Under the pieces are notes generated by a model. That model saw only the letters and a list, made by a program, of their open reading frames with translations, made no database searches and was not told the origin of the DNA. From CAWINY01 sp963837635 (GTDB lineage: Bacteria > Acidobacteriota > Terriglobia > Terriglobales > Acidobacteriaceae), in the NCBI GenBank assembly GCA_963837635.1, contig CAWINY010000005.1, forward strand, positions 186,001-250,000: a DNA stretch of 64,000 bases, given 5' to 3'. The translations under genes were made by a program, and so were the position numbers. The stretch's first letter is position 1; each line of letters opens with the position of its first letter. Positions 8,081-16,277 of the stretch are shown one piece after another.

Positions 8081-8160
8081 TGTCATCCTGAGCGAAGCGA
8101 AGGACCTGCTTTTCGCTGAACCGGAGCCCAACAGCAGGTTCCTTCGCTCCGCTCAGGACA
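8081..8160. repeat. 'TGTCATCCTGAGCG' palindromic repeat, copy 2
   Basis: TGTCATCCTGAGCGAAGCGA faces 'tccttcgctccgctcaggaca', with the inner words 'acctgct' and 'agcaggt' also inverted. It lies directly after the dapA-like stop codon and could fold into a long hairpin in its mRNA. The region from here to about 8396 has no supportable gene. Confidence 0.75.
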
Positions 8161-8350
8161 GGCTCTTCACTCCGCGGGCTGACTGCTAAAGCCTATTCCC
8201 AAACTGCCGATTACACCTGTGAAAGCAGACGATGGGGTTGCTAGTCTGCGCTTTTGGCACTGTCACCGGCGAGGCCAACGGCGGTTCTGTTCCCGCCTGC
8301 GGGAGCGGCGGTGCGGTCCCAGGCCGGCAGGGCGGGGTCGGTCTTGCCGG

Positions 8351-8370
8351 CTTGGAGTATTTACTCCAAG
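8351..8370. terminator. 20-base perfect inverted repeat
   Basis: CTTGGAGTATTTACTCCAAG is a 9-bp perfect stem with a tiny loop. On the minus strand it is about 27 bases after the stop of the small frame at 8397-8633, so it may end that transcript, though no T-run follows. Confidence 0.35.
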
Positions 8371-8396
8371 AACCCCAGCACGGTTGCTCTCGCATC

Positions 8397-8633
8397 TCAA
8401 GCGAAGCGATCCAGGACATGGGGCACTTCGGTGTCCTCCGCCGCGAAGCCGGGGTCGTCGTCAGCCGCCAACTCGTTGGTCGCGTCCTCTTCGGCGTCTT
8501 GGCTCTGGCGCGGCGGCTTGGCCGGGTGTCGCGCAGGCGTATCCTGCCGTGCAGGCGCATCCGACGAGTTGCGCACGTGCGGCTCGCCCGCTGGCGCAAT
8601 AGCAGGAACGCGGTCGAATTGAATGTCTCCCAT
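8397..8633 (-). CDS. Small hypothetical protein downstream of the sigma factor gene
   Basis: A 78-residue frame from ATG 8633 has a good ribosome site (GAGG six bases before the start). It begins MGDIQFDRVPAIAPAG, has a basic Pro-rich middle (ARHPAKPPRQ) and an acidic C-terminal third (EEDATNELAADDDPGF). It lies on the same strand as the sigma factor, about 270 bases downstream, and may share its transcript. No family is recognised. Competing frames on both strands exist, so gene status is tentative. Confidence 0.4.
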   Translation of the reverse strand: MGDIQFDRVPAIAPAGEPHVRNSSDAPARQDTPARHPAKPPRQSQDAEEDATNELAADDDPGFAAEDTEVPHVLDRFA

Positions 8634-8904
8634 CTTGTACCTCGACTTCATGCACCATCGTTTCCGCTTCATACACCATCGTTTCCGCCTCGGTTCGGTC
8701 CCAGTTGTAGGTGCGGTGATTCAGGGGGCCCGGAGCTTCGGATGTAAGAGCCGGCTCTACTTCCTTCCGCTTTCCGGCGCCTCCTGTCCGTGTATTCATC
8801 GGCAGGATGGGAGCAAGCCTTAACGGAGGGGTGTTTTGCTCGCGCTTCTTTTTCCCGTTTCAGGCTGCGCAGGGAAATGGAGGTTATCGCGAATCAATGC
8901 GGAG

Positions 8905-9666
8905 CTAGGATAATTCGTGCTGCAGCCGCGGCGGGAATGAGCTTTCCAGCCGTGCGCGCAGCCGCAGCAACGCCAGGGAGTGGATTTGCGAAACCCGCGA
9001 TTCGCCCACTCCGAGCACCGCGCCGATATCCTTCATGGTGCGCTCTTCGTAGTAGTAGAGCGCCAGTACCTTCTGCTCCTTATCCGTCAATTCCGCGAGG
9101 GCCTTGGCCAGCACCGACTTGATCTCCGCGTGCAGGCAGTACCAGTAGGGGCTCTGCAAAGAACTGGCGGGGACGTCGTGGGGCGAGTCTTCGCTGTCGG
9201 CGTTATCCGACTCCAGCGAACCGAGATCAAGGCGGCGCAAGCTTGTCAGCAGGCGCTGGAACGAATCCAATTTCATCCCCAGTCCTTGCGCCAGCTCCGG
9301 TTCGGTGGGCGAGCGGCCCAGGCAGGATTCCAGACGGCTCGCCGCCTGCTGCACCTGGCGGGCGCGGCGACGCAGCTCGCGCGGTCCCCAGTCGAGGGCG
9401 CGCAAGCTGTCCAGGATGGCGCCGCGAATTCGGAAGGCCGCATAGGATTTGAAGTGCACCTTGCGGCTGGAGTCGAACTTGCTGAAGGCGTCGAGCAAGC
9501 CCAGGGCGCCCGCCTGGATCAGGTCCGCCAGCGGCACGTGGCTGGGGAGCCGGTCATGAATGCGGCGTGCCAGGTACCGCACTTGGGGCAGGTGCTCCAG
9601 GAGCAATCGGTCGCGATCGTTCAACGCAAGTCCCGCAGCGAGGCAGGCGAGATGGGGCACGCTCAA
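8905..9666 (-). CDS. fliA: RNA polymerase sigma factor of the FliA/WhiG (sigma-28) group
   Basis: The 253-residue protein has region 2 ('LARRIHDRLPSHVPLADLIQAGALGLLDAFSKFD', then 'FKSYAAFRIRGAILD'), region 3 ('RSPTEPELAQGLGM') and region 4 with a helix-turn-helix ('MKDIGAVLGVGESRVSQIHSLAL'). The 'GAILDSLR..DW.PRELRR' sequence after region 2 is typical of FliA. Such factors direct RNA polymerase to motility or similar late promoters. The start is TTG at 9666, supported by GGAGG seven bases upstream. No flagellar genes lie in the window, so the regulon is unknown. Confidence 0.88.
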   Translation of the reverse strand: MSVPHLACLAAGLALNDRDRLLLEHLPQVRYLARRIHDRLPSHVPLADLIQAGALGLLDAFSKFDSSRKVHFKSYAAFRIRGAILDSLRALDWGPRELRRRARQVQQAASRLESCLGRSPTEPELAQGLGMKLDSFQRLLTSLRRLDLGSLESDNADSEDSPHDVPASSLQSPYWYCLHAEIKSVLAKALAELTDKEQKVLALYYYEERTMKDIGAVLGVGESRVSQIHSLALLRLRARLESSFPPRLQHELS

Positions 9667-10132
9667 GATGTAGCCTCCTACGGTCCCCCAACTGGCGCAG
9701 CGTGCGGGATTGGGGCAAGTGGATCCTGCCGGGCAGCTACAGCTATACGGCGGAATCGGCGGTGCCTACGAGCGCACTCCGCACTCGGAGTTGCGCCCGG
9801 AGACAGCACGTAAACATGAGTGCAAGCGGTGTACCGCCACCGAGGTCACAGGATTAGAAAGCTCTTATCGCCCGGCAAGGGCTTGAGAAGACACGGGGGA
9901 GCAATCCCCAGCATTGGCCGAGGTTGCGGAGGGAATTCGGGCCATTCCTGCTGTCAGGGGTCCGATAGGATGCCGGCTTTCGAGAGAGTTACGCAAGGAC
10001 CGCGAACAACGCGTCTACAGAGCTGGGCAGGGGAAGGGGTACCCTTCCCCTGCACCCCATCCCAAAATCAAACCTTGACCATTTACACAGAACGCTGGAC
10101 ACACCCTGCGGCGAAACATTCCGCTTGGCCTC
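9667..10132. other. 466-base intergenic region, nothing recognised
   Basis: This lies upstream of the sigma factor gene and downstream of the Rieske gene, both on the minus strand. I see no repeat of the dispersed families, no tRNA and no convincing frame; short frames here lack coding character. It should contain the promoter of the sigma factor gene. Confidence 0.4.
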
Positions 10133-10897
10133 TTAGCCTTCATTGGCGCCGACCCAGCCGCTGAAGTCGTCCGTCACGATGAACTGATTGTTCTCGATCT
10201 TGATCGGCAAGATGGGGAGCGGGCGCGGACCGGGATTGGTGAAATTGGCTTTGTCATATGGGTCGAAGGTGGCATCGTGGCAAGGGCAAACCATTAGCTT
10301 CTTGTCGTCGTTCCAGTTTGTCAGGACACACCCGAGATGGGTGCACAGGGCCGAATACGCTATAACTCCTTGCACGGAACTGCTCTTCACGGACGGCGAA
10401 AATTTATCGGGTGTCGTCCGGAACAAGAGAATTTTGGAGTTTTCCTCTTCACGGACAGCGCCCTTGGGATCCTTCGGGAAAACCAGTAGCGGTTCTCCAT
10501 CGACCTTGAGATCACTCAGAGTCACGGGCTTCACCGTGCGTTCGTGTTGGTTGTCTTTCACGCTTTTCTCTTGCGTCTCCGGAGAGCTACTTCGAGGCTT
10601 TTCACCGTGCAAACTGCTTCCAGCTAGAACCTTCTCTTGTGTCTCTTCCGGGATCGCTGCTGTCTCTTCAACAACCACCAGCACGTCGCCCTCCCGGGGC
10701 AAGCCGGTCTGCTTCTTGGCGCCCCCCGCGGCGAAGGCATTGACACTTCCGCCGATGGACATCAGTGCGGCGGTTCCCATGCAGCCGCAGGTATACTGGA
10801 GCAACCTGCGCCGGCTGATGCCTTTGTCTTTGTCCTGGTCTTGCGTACCTTCCTCGTTTCCGGTCTGATTGCTCTGATTCGATGACATATTCCTCAC
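10133..10897 (-). CDS. Rieske [2Fe-2S] iron-sulphur protein with Tat-type leader
   Basis: The 254-residue protein has a twin-arginine type leader ('ISRRRLLQYTCGCMG...', residues about 27-60) that would also be the membrane anchor, a Gln/Glu/Lys-rich linker, and the Rieske cluster motifs CTHLGC and CPCHDA near residues 189 and 211. Rieske subunits carry electrons from quinol to cytochrome c in bc-type complexes. No cytochrome b or c gene adjoins, so its complex is encoded elsewhere or it works alone. The start may be GTG 10897 or ATG 10888. Confidence 0.88.
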   Translation of the reverse strand: MRNMSSNQSNQTGNEEGTQDQDKDKGISRRRLLQYTCGCMGTAALMSIGGSVNAFAAGGAKKQTGLPREGDVLVVVEETAAIPEETQEKVLAGSSLHGEKPRSSSPETQEKSVKDNQHERTVKPVTLSDLKVDGEPLLVFPKDPKGAVREEENSKILLFRTTPDKFSPSVKSSSVQGVIAYSALCTHLGCVLTNWNDDKKLMVCPCHDATFDPYDKANFTNPGPRPLPILPIKIENNQFIVTDDFSGWVGANEG

Positions 10898-11069
10898 CAG
10901 CCTTTCCCTGTGATTGCGATCCTATCTCCCTTGCTGAAGGGCCACCACACGGCGAATCTCTGCTTCACCAGCCACTAACCCTAGGATCCTGTCATTGTCG
11001 CGGCACAGCCTGTGCATAACCTCTGCTGCAGACAGGCCTGTGCCGCCATGTGCGGCGCTACGCCAAGCA

Positions 11070-11561
11070 CTACTGCAGCGACTGCAGGTACCCCACAATC
11101 TCCGGCGAATCCCAGTTGGCGCCTCCGATGAACTTGCGCCGGATGACTCCTTTGCCGTCGATGATGTAAGTCTCAGGGAACTTGTAGGTGCCGTACATCG
11201 TGTTCACCCGCTGGTCGCCGTCGCGTACGGTGAGGAAGTTGATCTTTTTGTCAGAGATGAAGCGGCGGTAGGCATCGTTGTCCACGTCAGTGCTGATGCC
11301 GAGGATCTGCACCTTGCCCCCCATCAGGGTCTGCAGCCTAATCATCGAAGGAATTTCCTCGATGCACGGCGGGCACCAGGTGGCCCAGAAGTTCAGCACC
11401 AGGGGTTTGCCACGGAATTGACTAAGGGAAACGGTCTTGTCCGTGTCCTTAAGAGTAAAATCGGGAGCCTGGCCGTTGACTCCGGGCGGCGTCGAGCCGC
11501 TGCGGCAGCCCGCGAGCAATGCCAGGCCGGCAAGAACCAGAAGCAAACAGAAGCGGTTCAC
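11070..11561 (-). CDS. TlpA/ResA-like thioredoxin-fold lipoprotein
   Basis: The frame is open far upstream, but the conserved protein begins at GTG 11561 (AGGAG just upstream): VNRFCLLLVLAGLALLAGC, a lipoprotein signal with lipobox LAGC. The mature domain is an AhpC/TSA-Redoxin fold with 'APDFTLKD' and the redox motif WCPPC in 'NFWATWCPPCIEE'. Such periplasmic thiol reductases serve cytochrome c maturation or general disulphide reduction. The apparent N-terminal extension in the longer frame is translation of the 11627-11702 repeat and should be discarded. Confidence 0.87.
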   Translation of the reverse strand: MNRFCLLLVLAGLALLAGCRSGSTPPGVNGQAPDFTLKDTDKTVSLSQFRGKPLVLNFWATWCPPCIEEIPSMIRLQTLMGGKVQILGISTDVDNDAYRRFISDKKINFLTVRDGDQRVNTMYGTYKFPETYIIDGKGVIRRKFIGGANWDSPEIVGYLQSLQ

Positions 11562-11626
11562 GTCTCCTATAATACCAAGTGGTAATTGGCAATTGTTAAT
11601 TCCTGAGCGCGGAACTGTGGTGCGTT

Positions 11627-11702
11627 TGTCATTCCGAGTGAAGCGAGGAATCCCTTTTCTTGCCGACGAGGATAGCGATTCCTCGCTTCGCTCGGAATGA
11701 CA
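11627..11702. repeat. 'TGTCATTCCGAG' palindromic repeat, copy 3
   Basis: TGTCATTCCGAGTGAAGCGAG is inverted as 'ctcgcttcgctcggaatgaca', with 'gaatccc' and 'gcgattc' inside. It fills the gap between the divergent lipoprotein and GT2 genes, ending 10 bases before the GT2 start. Confidence 0.75.
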
Positions 11703-11712
11703 AGGACTACGC

Positions 11713-12765
11713 ATGTTCTCCGTCATTATCCCGGCGCGCAACGAAGAGGCCTGCCTCGGACGTTGCCTTGCCTCGCTCACGGAGGATCCTGCGTGGCCCG
11801 AGAGTTACTCCACATCCGAGCCGATGTGGGGTCCGCTCGGCGGCCAGCGGCTCGAGATCATCGTAGTGGATGATGGATCGACCGACCGCACCCGGCAGAT
11901 TGGGGAATCGTTTGCCGGCGTCCAGGTAATCGACGCCGGCCCCCTTCCCCTGGGATGGTTGGGCAAGCCGCACGCCTGCCAGGTGGGCGCGGACGCCGCT
12001 GGCGGCGAGTGGTTGCTGTTCACCGACGCGGATACCACGCATCGCCCCGGAGGTGTCTGGCGTGCGCTCGAAGAGGCACAAGAGCGAGGCGCGGACCTGC
12101 TCTCCTACTCGCCAGCGCAGGAGGTGCACGGCTTTGCCGAACGGGCGGTGATGCCGCTGATCTTCGCGGAACTGGCCTCGGCGTACAAACCCCGCGAGGT
12201 ATGCGATCCGAGTTCGTCGGCCGCCGCAGCCAATGGCCAGTTTCTGCTGATCCGGCGCAGCACCTATGACCGAATCGGTGGGCACGCGGCGGTCGTACAT
12301 GAGTTGCTCGAAGATGTGGCCATCGCGCGCCGGGTGAAGCAGTCCGGCGGCAGCTTGCGCTTTCGCTTCGGCGGCGATGTGGTTTCGACCCGCATGTATC
12401 GCGGCTGGGCGCAGATGCGCGAAGGTTGGACGAAGAACCTGGCATTGCTATTTCCCAAGCCTGGGGCGTTGGCGGCGAAGCGTTTATTGGAATTTCTGGC
12501 AAGCACGGTGGCATTCCTAACGGCTGCGCTGGCGGTCCCGGCAGGGGCATATTTCATGGCCGCGCTCGCTGCTCTGATTGCGATTCCGACCTGGCTGAAC
12601 TTCCTCCGCCGGGTGCGGAAGGCGCATTTCGATTGGGTATCAAGCCTGCTGTTTGCGCCGCTGGGCGCGCCGTTGTTGGCTTACTTGTTGCTGCGTTCGC
12701 AACGGCTGCATCGCAAAGGAGTGGTTACTTGGAAAGGCCGGCAATACGCCGCAAGAGAGATCTGA
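11713..12765 (+). CDS. Membrane-associated family 2 glycosyltransferase (HpnB/CrtQ-like)
   Basis: The 350-residue protein starts with the GT-A nucleotide fold: 'FSVIIPARNEEACLGRCL', 'EIIVVDDGSTDRT', and the metal-binding 'LLFTDADT' near residue 105. 'HELLEDVAIARRVKQSGG' supplies the catalytic-region ED. Three hydrophobic segments follow (about residues 258-300 and 318-335), placing the enzyme at the membrane. The layout matches glycosyltransferases linked to hopanoid or carotenoid glycosylation; substrate unknown. Between the first two motifs about 15 extra residues include the palindrome at 11809-11831. Confidence 0.82.
   Translation: MFSVIIPARNEEACLGRCLASLTEDPAWPESYSTSEPMWGPLGGQRLEIIVVDDGSTDRTRQIGESFAGVQVIDAGPLPLGWLGKPHACQVGADAAGGEWLLFTDADTTHRPGGVWRALEEAQERGADLLSYSPAQEVHGFAERAVMPLIFAELASAYKPREVCDPSSSAAAANGQFLLIRRSTYDRIGGHAAVVHELLEDVAIARRVKQSGGSLRFRFGGDVVSTRMYRGWAQMREGWTKNLALLFPKPGALAAKRLLEFLASTVAFLTAALAVPAGAYFMAALAALIAIPTWLNFLRRVRKAHFDWVSSLLFAPLGAPLLAYLLLRSQRLHRKGVVTWKGRQYAAREI
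11809..11831. repeat. Short GATGTGGGG-family palindrome inside the GT2 gene
   Basis: TCCACATC-CGAGCC-GATGTGGGG has a 7-bp core stem (CCACATC/GATGTGG). It is a shorter and weaker match to the dispersed palindrome than the copies in lpxK and the GT9 gene. It falls within an unusual insertion between the first beta strand and the VDDGS motif, about residues 33-40. Confidence 0.5.
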
Positions 12766-12767
12766 CA

Positions 12768-12855
12768 TTCAATTTCTGATTTGCGATTTCTGATTTCCGA
12801 TTGGCCTCGGAACTCGTCAAGTCAGAAATTGTAAATCAGAAATCAGAAATTGAAC
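12768..12855. repeat. 'aatttctgattt' inverted word-pair repeat
   Basis: The words 'aatttctgatttgcgatttc' and 'agaaattgtaaatcagaaat' face each other around 'gattggcctcggaactcg'. The hairpin sits between the GT2 stop and the first PTPS gene. It is AT-rich unlike its surroundings. Confidence 0.65.
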
Positions 12856-12901
12856 GGATAGCTCGAACAGCAAATTACCAGTCGAATACGCAAGGACAGC
12901 A

Positions 12902-13324
12902 ATGGTTTACTTGACGCGCAAATGTGAGTTTTCCGCCTCGCATTACTATCACAACCCGGAGTTCACCCCGGAGGAGAACCAGAGGCTTTTTGGCAAGTGC
13001 AATAACCCGTACGGGCACGGCCATAACTACACGCTGGAGGTCACGCTTAAGGGCGAAATCGACCCTCGCACCGGTTACGTTGCCAATCTGACCGACATCA
13101 AAGAGGTGCTCAATCGCGAGGTCATGGATGTATTCGATCATCGCTTTCTGAACAAGGAAATCCCCGAGTTCGCGGAGAAGATTCCCACCACGGAGAATCT
13201 GGCCCTCTCGATCTGGCAGCGGTTGGAGCGTGGCCTGGGATCTCCGAATGGCGCCGCCCGCCTGCACCGGGTGCGCCTCTATGAATCGCCCGACCTGTTC
13301 GTGGACTACTACGGAGAGCCATGA
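12902..13324 (+). CDS. 6-pyruvoyl-tetrahydropterin synthase/QueD family protein, copy 1
   Basis: This 140-residue protein has the zinc ligands His14 ('FSASHYYH'), His39 and His41 ('GKCNNPYGHGHNY'), catalytic Cys33, and the Asp79-His80 pair, with a C-terminal Glu in 'RVRLYES'. The 'FGKCNNPxGHGHNY' motif is that of animal-type PTPS rather than short QueD. PTPS converts dihydroneopterin triphosphate to 6-pyruvoyl-tetrahydropterin. Its stop overlaps the start of copy 2 (ATGA), and folE follows, so the genes form a pterin operon. Confidence 0.9.
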   Translation: MVYLTRKCEFSASHYYHNPEFTPEENQRLFGKCNNPYGHGHNYTLEVTLKGEIDPRTGYVANLTDIKEVLNREVMDVFDHRFLNKEIPEFAEKIPTTENLALSIWQRLERGLGSPNGAARLHRVRLYESPDLFVDYYGEP

Positions 13325-13755
13325 AGGCCTATCTGACCAAGCGGTACCGGTTCTGCGCATCGCACCGGCTGCACAGCGCGCGCATGTCGGAGGCGGAGAA
13401 TCTGGCCACGTACGGAAAGTGCAACAACCCGTACGGCCATGGACACAACTACGCGCTCGAGGTCACGGTGAGCGGCAAGGTCGATCCGCAAACTGGCATG
13501 GTGTGCAATCTGGCGGAGTTGGATGCGGCGGTGGAGCGCGCTATTCTATCGCGATACGACCATCAGAACCTGAACACGCTGCCCGATTTCGCGGATCAGG
13601 TGCCCAGCAGCGAGTTGCTGGCTGAAAGAATCTTTGACATTTTGCGGCGTGAGTTCCAGGCTGCTCATCTGGAAAAAGTGAAGCTCGACGAAACCTCGCT
13701 GAACTCATTTGAATACACGGCTCCGACCAGCACGTCGGGGATAGTAGGCTATTAG
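13321..13755 (+). CDS. 6-pyruvoyl-tetrahydropterin synthase/QueD family protein, copy 2
   Basis: A 144-residue paralogue of the preceding protein, overlapping it by four bases. It keeps His15 ('FCASHRLH'), Cys34, His40 and His42 in 'GKCNNPYGHGHNY', and the Asp-His pair in 'SRYDHQNLN'. Both copies appear catalytically complete, so they may have diverged to different products (6-pyruvoyl- versus 6-carboxy-tetrahydropterin) or form a heteromer. The overlap implies translational coupling. Confidence 0.9.
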   Translation: MKAYLTKRYRFCASHRLHSARMSEAENLATYGKCNNPYGHGHNYALEVTVSGKVDPQTGMVCNLAELDAAVERAILSRYDHQNLNTLPDFADQVPSSELLAERIFDILRREFQAAHLEKVKLDETSLNSFEYTAPTSTSGIVGY

Positions 13756-13762
13756 GAACATG

Positions 13763-13850
13763 GCCGCTGATGAACGCTGATCAGCGCTGATAAGAAATGC
13801 GTTAAACGTTCTCTTCTCCGATCAGCATTCATCAGCGTCAATCAGCGGCT
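13763..13850. repeat. 'gctgatgaacgctgatcag' inverted repeat, copy 1
   Basis: GCCGCTGATGAACGCTGATC faces 'gatcagcattcatcagcgtc' and 'aatcagcggc', a long imperfect hairpin between PTPS copy 2 and folE. The same family recurs at 18347, 41664, 43351, 47834 and 51919. Confidence 0.75.
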
Positions 13851-13937
13851 CAAACGCCTTGGGGTCAACGGCTGCGGACTGTCCGTAGTTGTCTGCAAAC
13901 CTCGCTGGCATTTGCGTCATAACGATTAAGGATCAGG

Positions 13938-14534
13938 ATGAAGACAGAGACCATAACGACCACCAGCGCCAGCTTTGAAGACCTGGTCCGCGAGATGCTC
14001 GTCCGCATCGGAGAGGACCCGGAGCGGGAGGGCCTTCTGCAAACGCCGGAGCGCGTCCACAAGGCCTTTCAATTTTTGACCAAGGGCTATCAGGAGAACA
14101 TCACGGAAATCCTGAACGGCGCGCTCTTCAGTGTCGATTACGACGAGATGGTGATCGTGAAGGACATCGAGATGTTCAGCCTGTGCGAACACCATATGCT
14201 CCCCTTCTACGGCAAAGTTCACGTCGCCTATATTCCCAAAGGCAAGGTAATCGGACTGAGCAAAATTCCGCGCGTGGTGGAGGTCTTCGCGCGGCGTTTG
14301 CAGGTGCAGGAGCGGCTGACGACGCAGATCGCGCGGGCCGTTGAGGAGGCCATCCAGCCGCAGGGGGTGGGTGTGGTCATCGAGGCGCGGCACCTGTGCA
14401 TGATGATGCGCGGAGTCGAGAAGCAGCATTCCGCGGCGGTGACGTCCCACATGCTGGGGGCCTTCCGCAGCTCGCAGAAGACGCGCGAAGAGTTTCTGGC
14501 GCTCATCCGCAAGCCGGTTTCGAACGGCTACTAG
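13938..14534 (+). CDS. folE: GTP cyclohydrolase I
   Basis: The 198-residue enzyme turns GTP into dihydroneopterin triphosphate, the substrate of both folate and tetrahydrobiopterin routes. Zinc and catalytic signatures are seen in 'FSLCEHHMLPFYGKVHVAYIP' and 'ARHLCMMMRGVEKQHS'; the substrate loop 'GLSKIPRVVEVFARRLQVQE' is intact. ATG 13938 has 'aaggatcagg' upstream. It follows two PTPS genes and is followed after 3 bases by an SDR gene, so the four genes make a plausible pterin-making unit. Confidence 0.96.
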   Translation: MKTETITTTSASFEDLVREMLVRIGEDPEREGLLQTPERVHKAFQFLTKGYQENITEILNGALFSVDYDEMVIVKDIEMFSLCEHHMLPFYGKVHVAYIPKGKVIGLSKIPRVVEVFARRLQVQERLTTQIARAVEEAIQPQGVGVVIEARHLCMMMRGVEKQHSAAVTSHMLGAFRSSQKTREEFLALIRKPVSNGY

Positions 14535-14537
14535 CGT

Positions 14538-15269
14538 ATGGATAACGTCAACGGCAAGCCGCTCAGCGGCAAGATGGCCGTCGTTACCGGCGGGAACCGT
14601 GGGATCGGGCTCGCCACCGCGCGCCGCTTCGCGCAGGCGGGATGCAACGTGGCCATCACCGGACGCGACCGGCATGCGCTGGAGCAGGCGGGGTCGCACC
14701 TTTGGTCGCTTGGGGTCGAGGTCTTGTGCGCCGAATGCGATCAGCGGAACGCCGCGTCGGTCGAGGCCTTCTTCGAGCGCGTGCGGCGCGAATTCGGGCG
14801 CGTGGATATTCTCTTCAACAACGCGGGCATCTCGCATCCAAACGCCCCGGTCGATCGATTGGCGATTGAGGACTGGGTCCGCGTGATCGAGACCAACCTG
14901 ACCGGGCTGTTTCTCAGCACGCGCGCCGCGCTGCCACTCATCCCGCGTGGCGGCACGATTGTCAATAATCTCTCAGTAGCCGCGAAAGGCAATTTCCCCG
15001 GCGCGAGCGCTTATGACGCCTCGAAGCACGGCGCTCTGGGCTTCACTAATACTTTGCGCATGGACGTCCGCGAGCGTGGCATCCGCGTCATCGCCCTGAT
15101 GCCCGGGCCCACGGATACCGACATCTGGAACCAGTTCTGGGCGGATGCGCCCCGCGAGCGCATGATGTCACCGGAGAGCGTCGCCTCAGCGGTGCTGCAC
15201 GCGGTCACGCTGCCGGAGAATGCGACGGTGGAAGAAATTGTGCTATCGCCGACCGCGGGAACGCTGTAG
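14538..15269 (+). CDS. Short-chain dehydrogenase/reductase, possibly a pterin reductase
   Basis: The 243-residue classical SDR has the cofactor motif TGGNRGIG (residues about 14-21), 'NNAGISH', and the catalytic Tyr-Lys in 'YDASKHG'. It starts three bases after folE, so it is probably co-translated. In tetrahydrobiopterin synthesis the last step is carried out by an SDR (sepiapterin reductase), which makes such a role attractive; this is inference from context only. 3-oxoacyl reductase or a sugar dehydrogenase are alternatives. Confidence 0.88.
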   Translation: MDNVNGKPLSGKMAVVTGGNRGIGLATARRFAQAGCNVAITGRDRHALEQAGSHLWSLGVEVLCAECDQRNAASVEAFFERVRREFGRVDILFNNAGISHPNAPVDRLAIEDWVRVIETNLTGLFLSTRAALPLIPRGGTIVNNLSVAAKGNFPGASAYDASKHGALGFTNTLRMDVRERGIRVIALMPGPTDTDIWNQFWADAPRERMMSPESVASAVLHAVTLPENATVEEIVLSPTAGTL

Positions 15270-15306
15270 GAAAGTTCCCAGTTCCCAGAACTCAGAGCCC
15301 CACATA

Positions 15307-15385
15307 TGTCCTGAGCTGAGCGAAGGAACCTGCTGTTGTGCTCATTTCAGCAAAAAGCAGATCCTTCGCTGCGCTCAGGATGACA
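15307..15385. repeat. 'TGTCCTGAGC' palindromic repeat, copy 4
   Basis: 'tgtcctgagctgagcgaagg' is inverted as 'ccttcgctgcgctcaggatgaca', with 'aacctgctg' against 'cagcaaaaagcagatc'. It follows the SDR stop and lies between convergent genes, where it may help to end both transcripts. Confidence 0.7.
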
Positions 15386-15450
15386 ATTCTTTGGATGGGT
15401 TCCTCATCGAAAATCCGTCTTCATCCGTGCAAATCCGCGGTGTTCTTCTC

Positions 15451-16161
15451 CTACCACCTCGCCAAGTGATAGCGCCTCGGCCGGGTGGGAAACAGCTTGA
15501 TCAGCGCGATGCCGGTGATAAAGCCGCCCACATGCGCCCAGAAGGCCACCCCGCCGGAGGTCTGCTGCGAGTAGGCGATCGAGGTAGCTGCGCCGCTGAG
15601 AAACTGCACCACGAACCAGTAGCCCAGCACCAGCCATGCCGGCAGATTGATGAAGGTAAAGAAGATAAACAGCGGCACCAGCGTCAGCACGCGAGCGGAA
15701 GGAAATAACACAAGATACGCGCCCATGACTCCGGCTATCGCGCCACTGGCACCGACGCTCGGGATGGTCGCGGCCGGATTCAGCACGGTATGCAGCAAGG
15801 CGGCGCCGATCCCGCTGAGCAGGTAGAAGATCAGGTAGCGGAAATGGCCGACATAATCCTCGATGTTGTCCCCGAAAATCCACAACGCCCACATGTTGAA
15901 GATCAGGTGCAGCCAGGAGGCGTGCAGGAACATGGAAGTCAGGACCGGGACAAAGGCAATCTCGGCGGTCATGTGGGCGTGCGGAGCGGTCAGGAAGCCG
16001 GTTACGTGGGCGGGGATGAACCCGTAGAGGTACATCAGCTGGTTGCGTTGCGCGCTGGGCAGCAGCAACTCGAACAGGAAGACGGCCACATTCATCGCCA
16101 CCAGAAAATAATTCACGTAGGGCGTGGTAAAGCGCGGCGCATCGTCACGGATGGGAATCAT
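15451..16161 (-). CDS. Rhomboid family intramembrane serine protease
   Basis: The 236-residue protein has six or more membrane segments. The rhomboid landmarks are 'MFLHASWLHLIFNMWALWIFGD' (His/Asn region), the catalytic serine in 'SVGASGAIAGVMGAYL' near residue 138, and the catalytic His in 'FWAHVGGFITG' near residue 211. Rhomboids cleave within or next to membrane helices; substrates are unknown. It faces the pterin operon tail to tail and is divergent from truB. Confidence 0.92.
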   Translation of the reverse strand: MIPIRDDAPRFTTPYVNYFLVAMNVAVFLFELLLPSAQRNQLMYLYGFIPAHVTGFLTAPHAHMTAEIAFVPVLTSMFLHASWLHLIFNMWALWIFGDNIEDYVGHFRYLIFYLLSGIGAALLHTVLNPAATIPSVGASGAIAGVMGAYLVLFPSARVLTLVPLFIFFTFINLPAWLVLGYWFVVQFLSGAATSIAYSQQTSGGVAFWAHVGGFITGIALIKLFPTRPRRYHLARW

Positions 16162-16277
16162 CGCTCGTTTACAATTGGCGTTCCGCTCGCAACGGCCTTG
16201 ATGAAGGCCCGCCGGCGAGACGCCAGCGCTACAAAAGCCGGGCTGTTCCGGTCACAAAGCAGTACCACGATAGCAGA

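Noticed and set aside
8232..8747. 171-codon plus-strand frame
   Set aside because: Arg/Gly/Ser-rich with no family match and antisense to a better small frame; probably a GC-rich shadow.
9667..10132. Riboswitch (c-di-GMP type) upstream of the sigma factor gene
   Set aside because: The conserved GAAA tetraloop/receptor and the expected paired elements could not be found.
11562..11780. N-terminal extension of the TlpA-like lipoprotein
   Set aside because: The extension reads through a palindromic repeat and overlaps the divergent GT2 gene; a lipoprotein signal with lipobox starts cleanly at 11561.
13926..14837. 303-codon minus-strand frame over folE and the SDR
   Set aside because: Antisense shadow of two well-supported genes; His/Arg/Leu-rich composition typical of such shadows.
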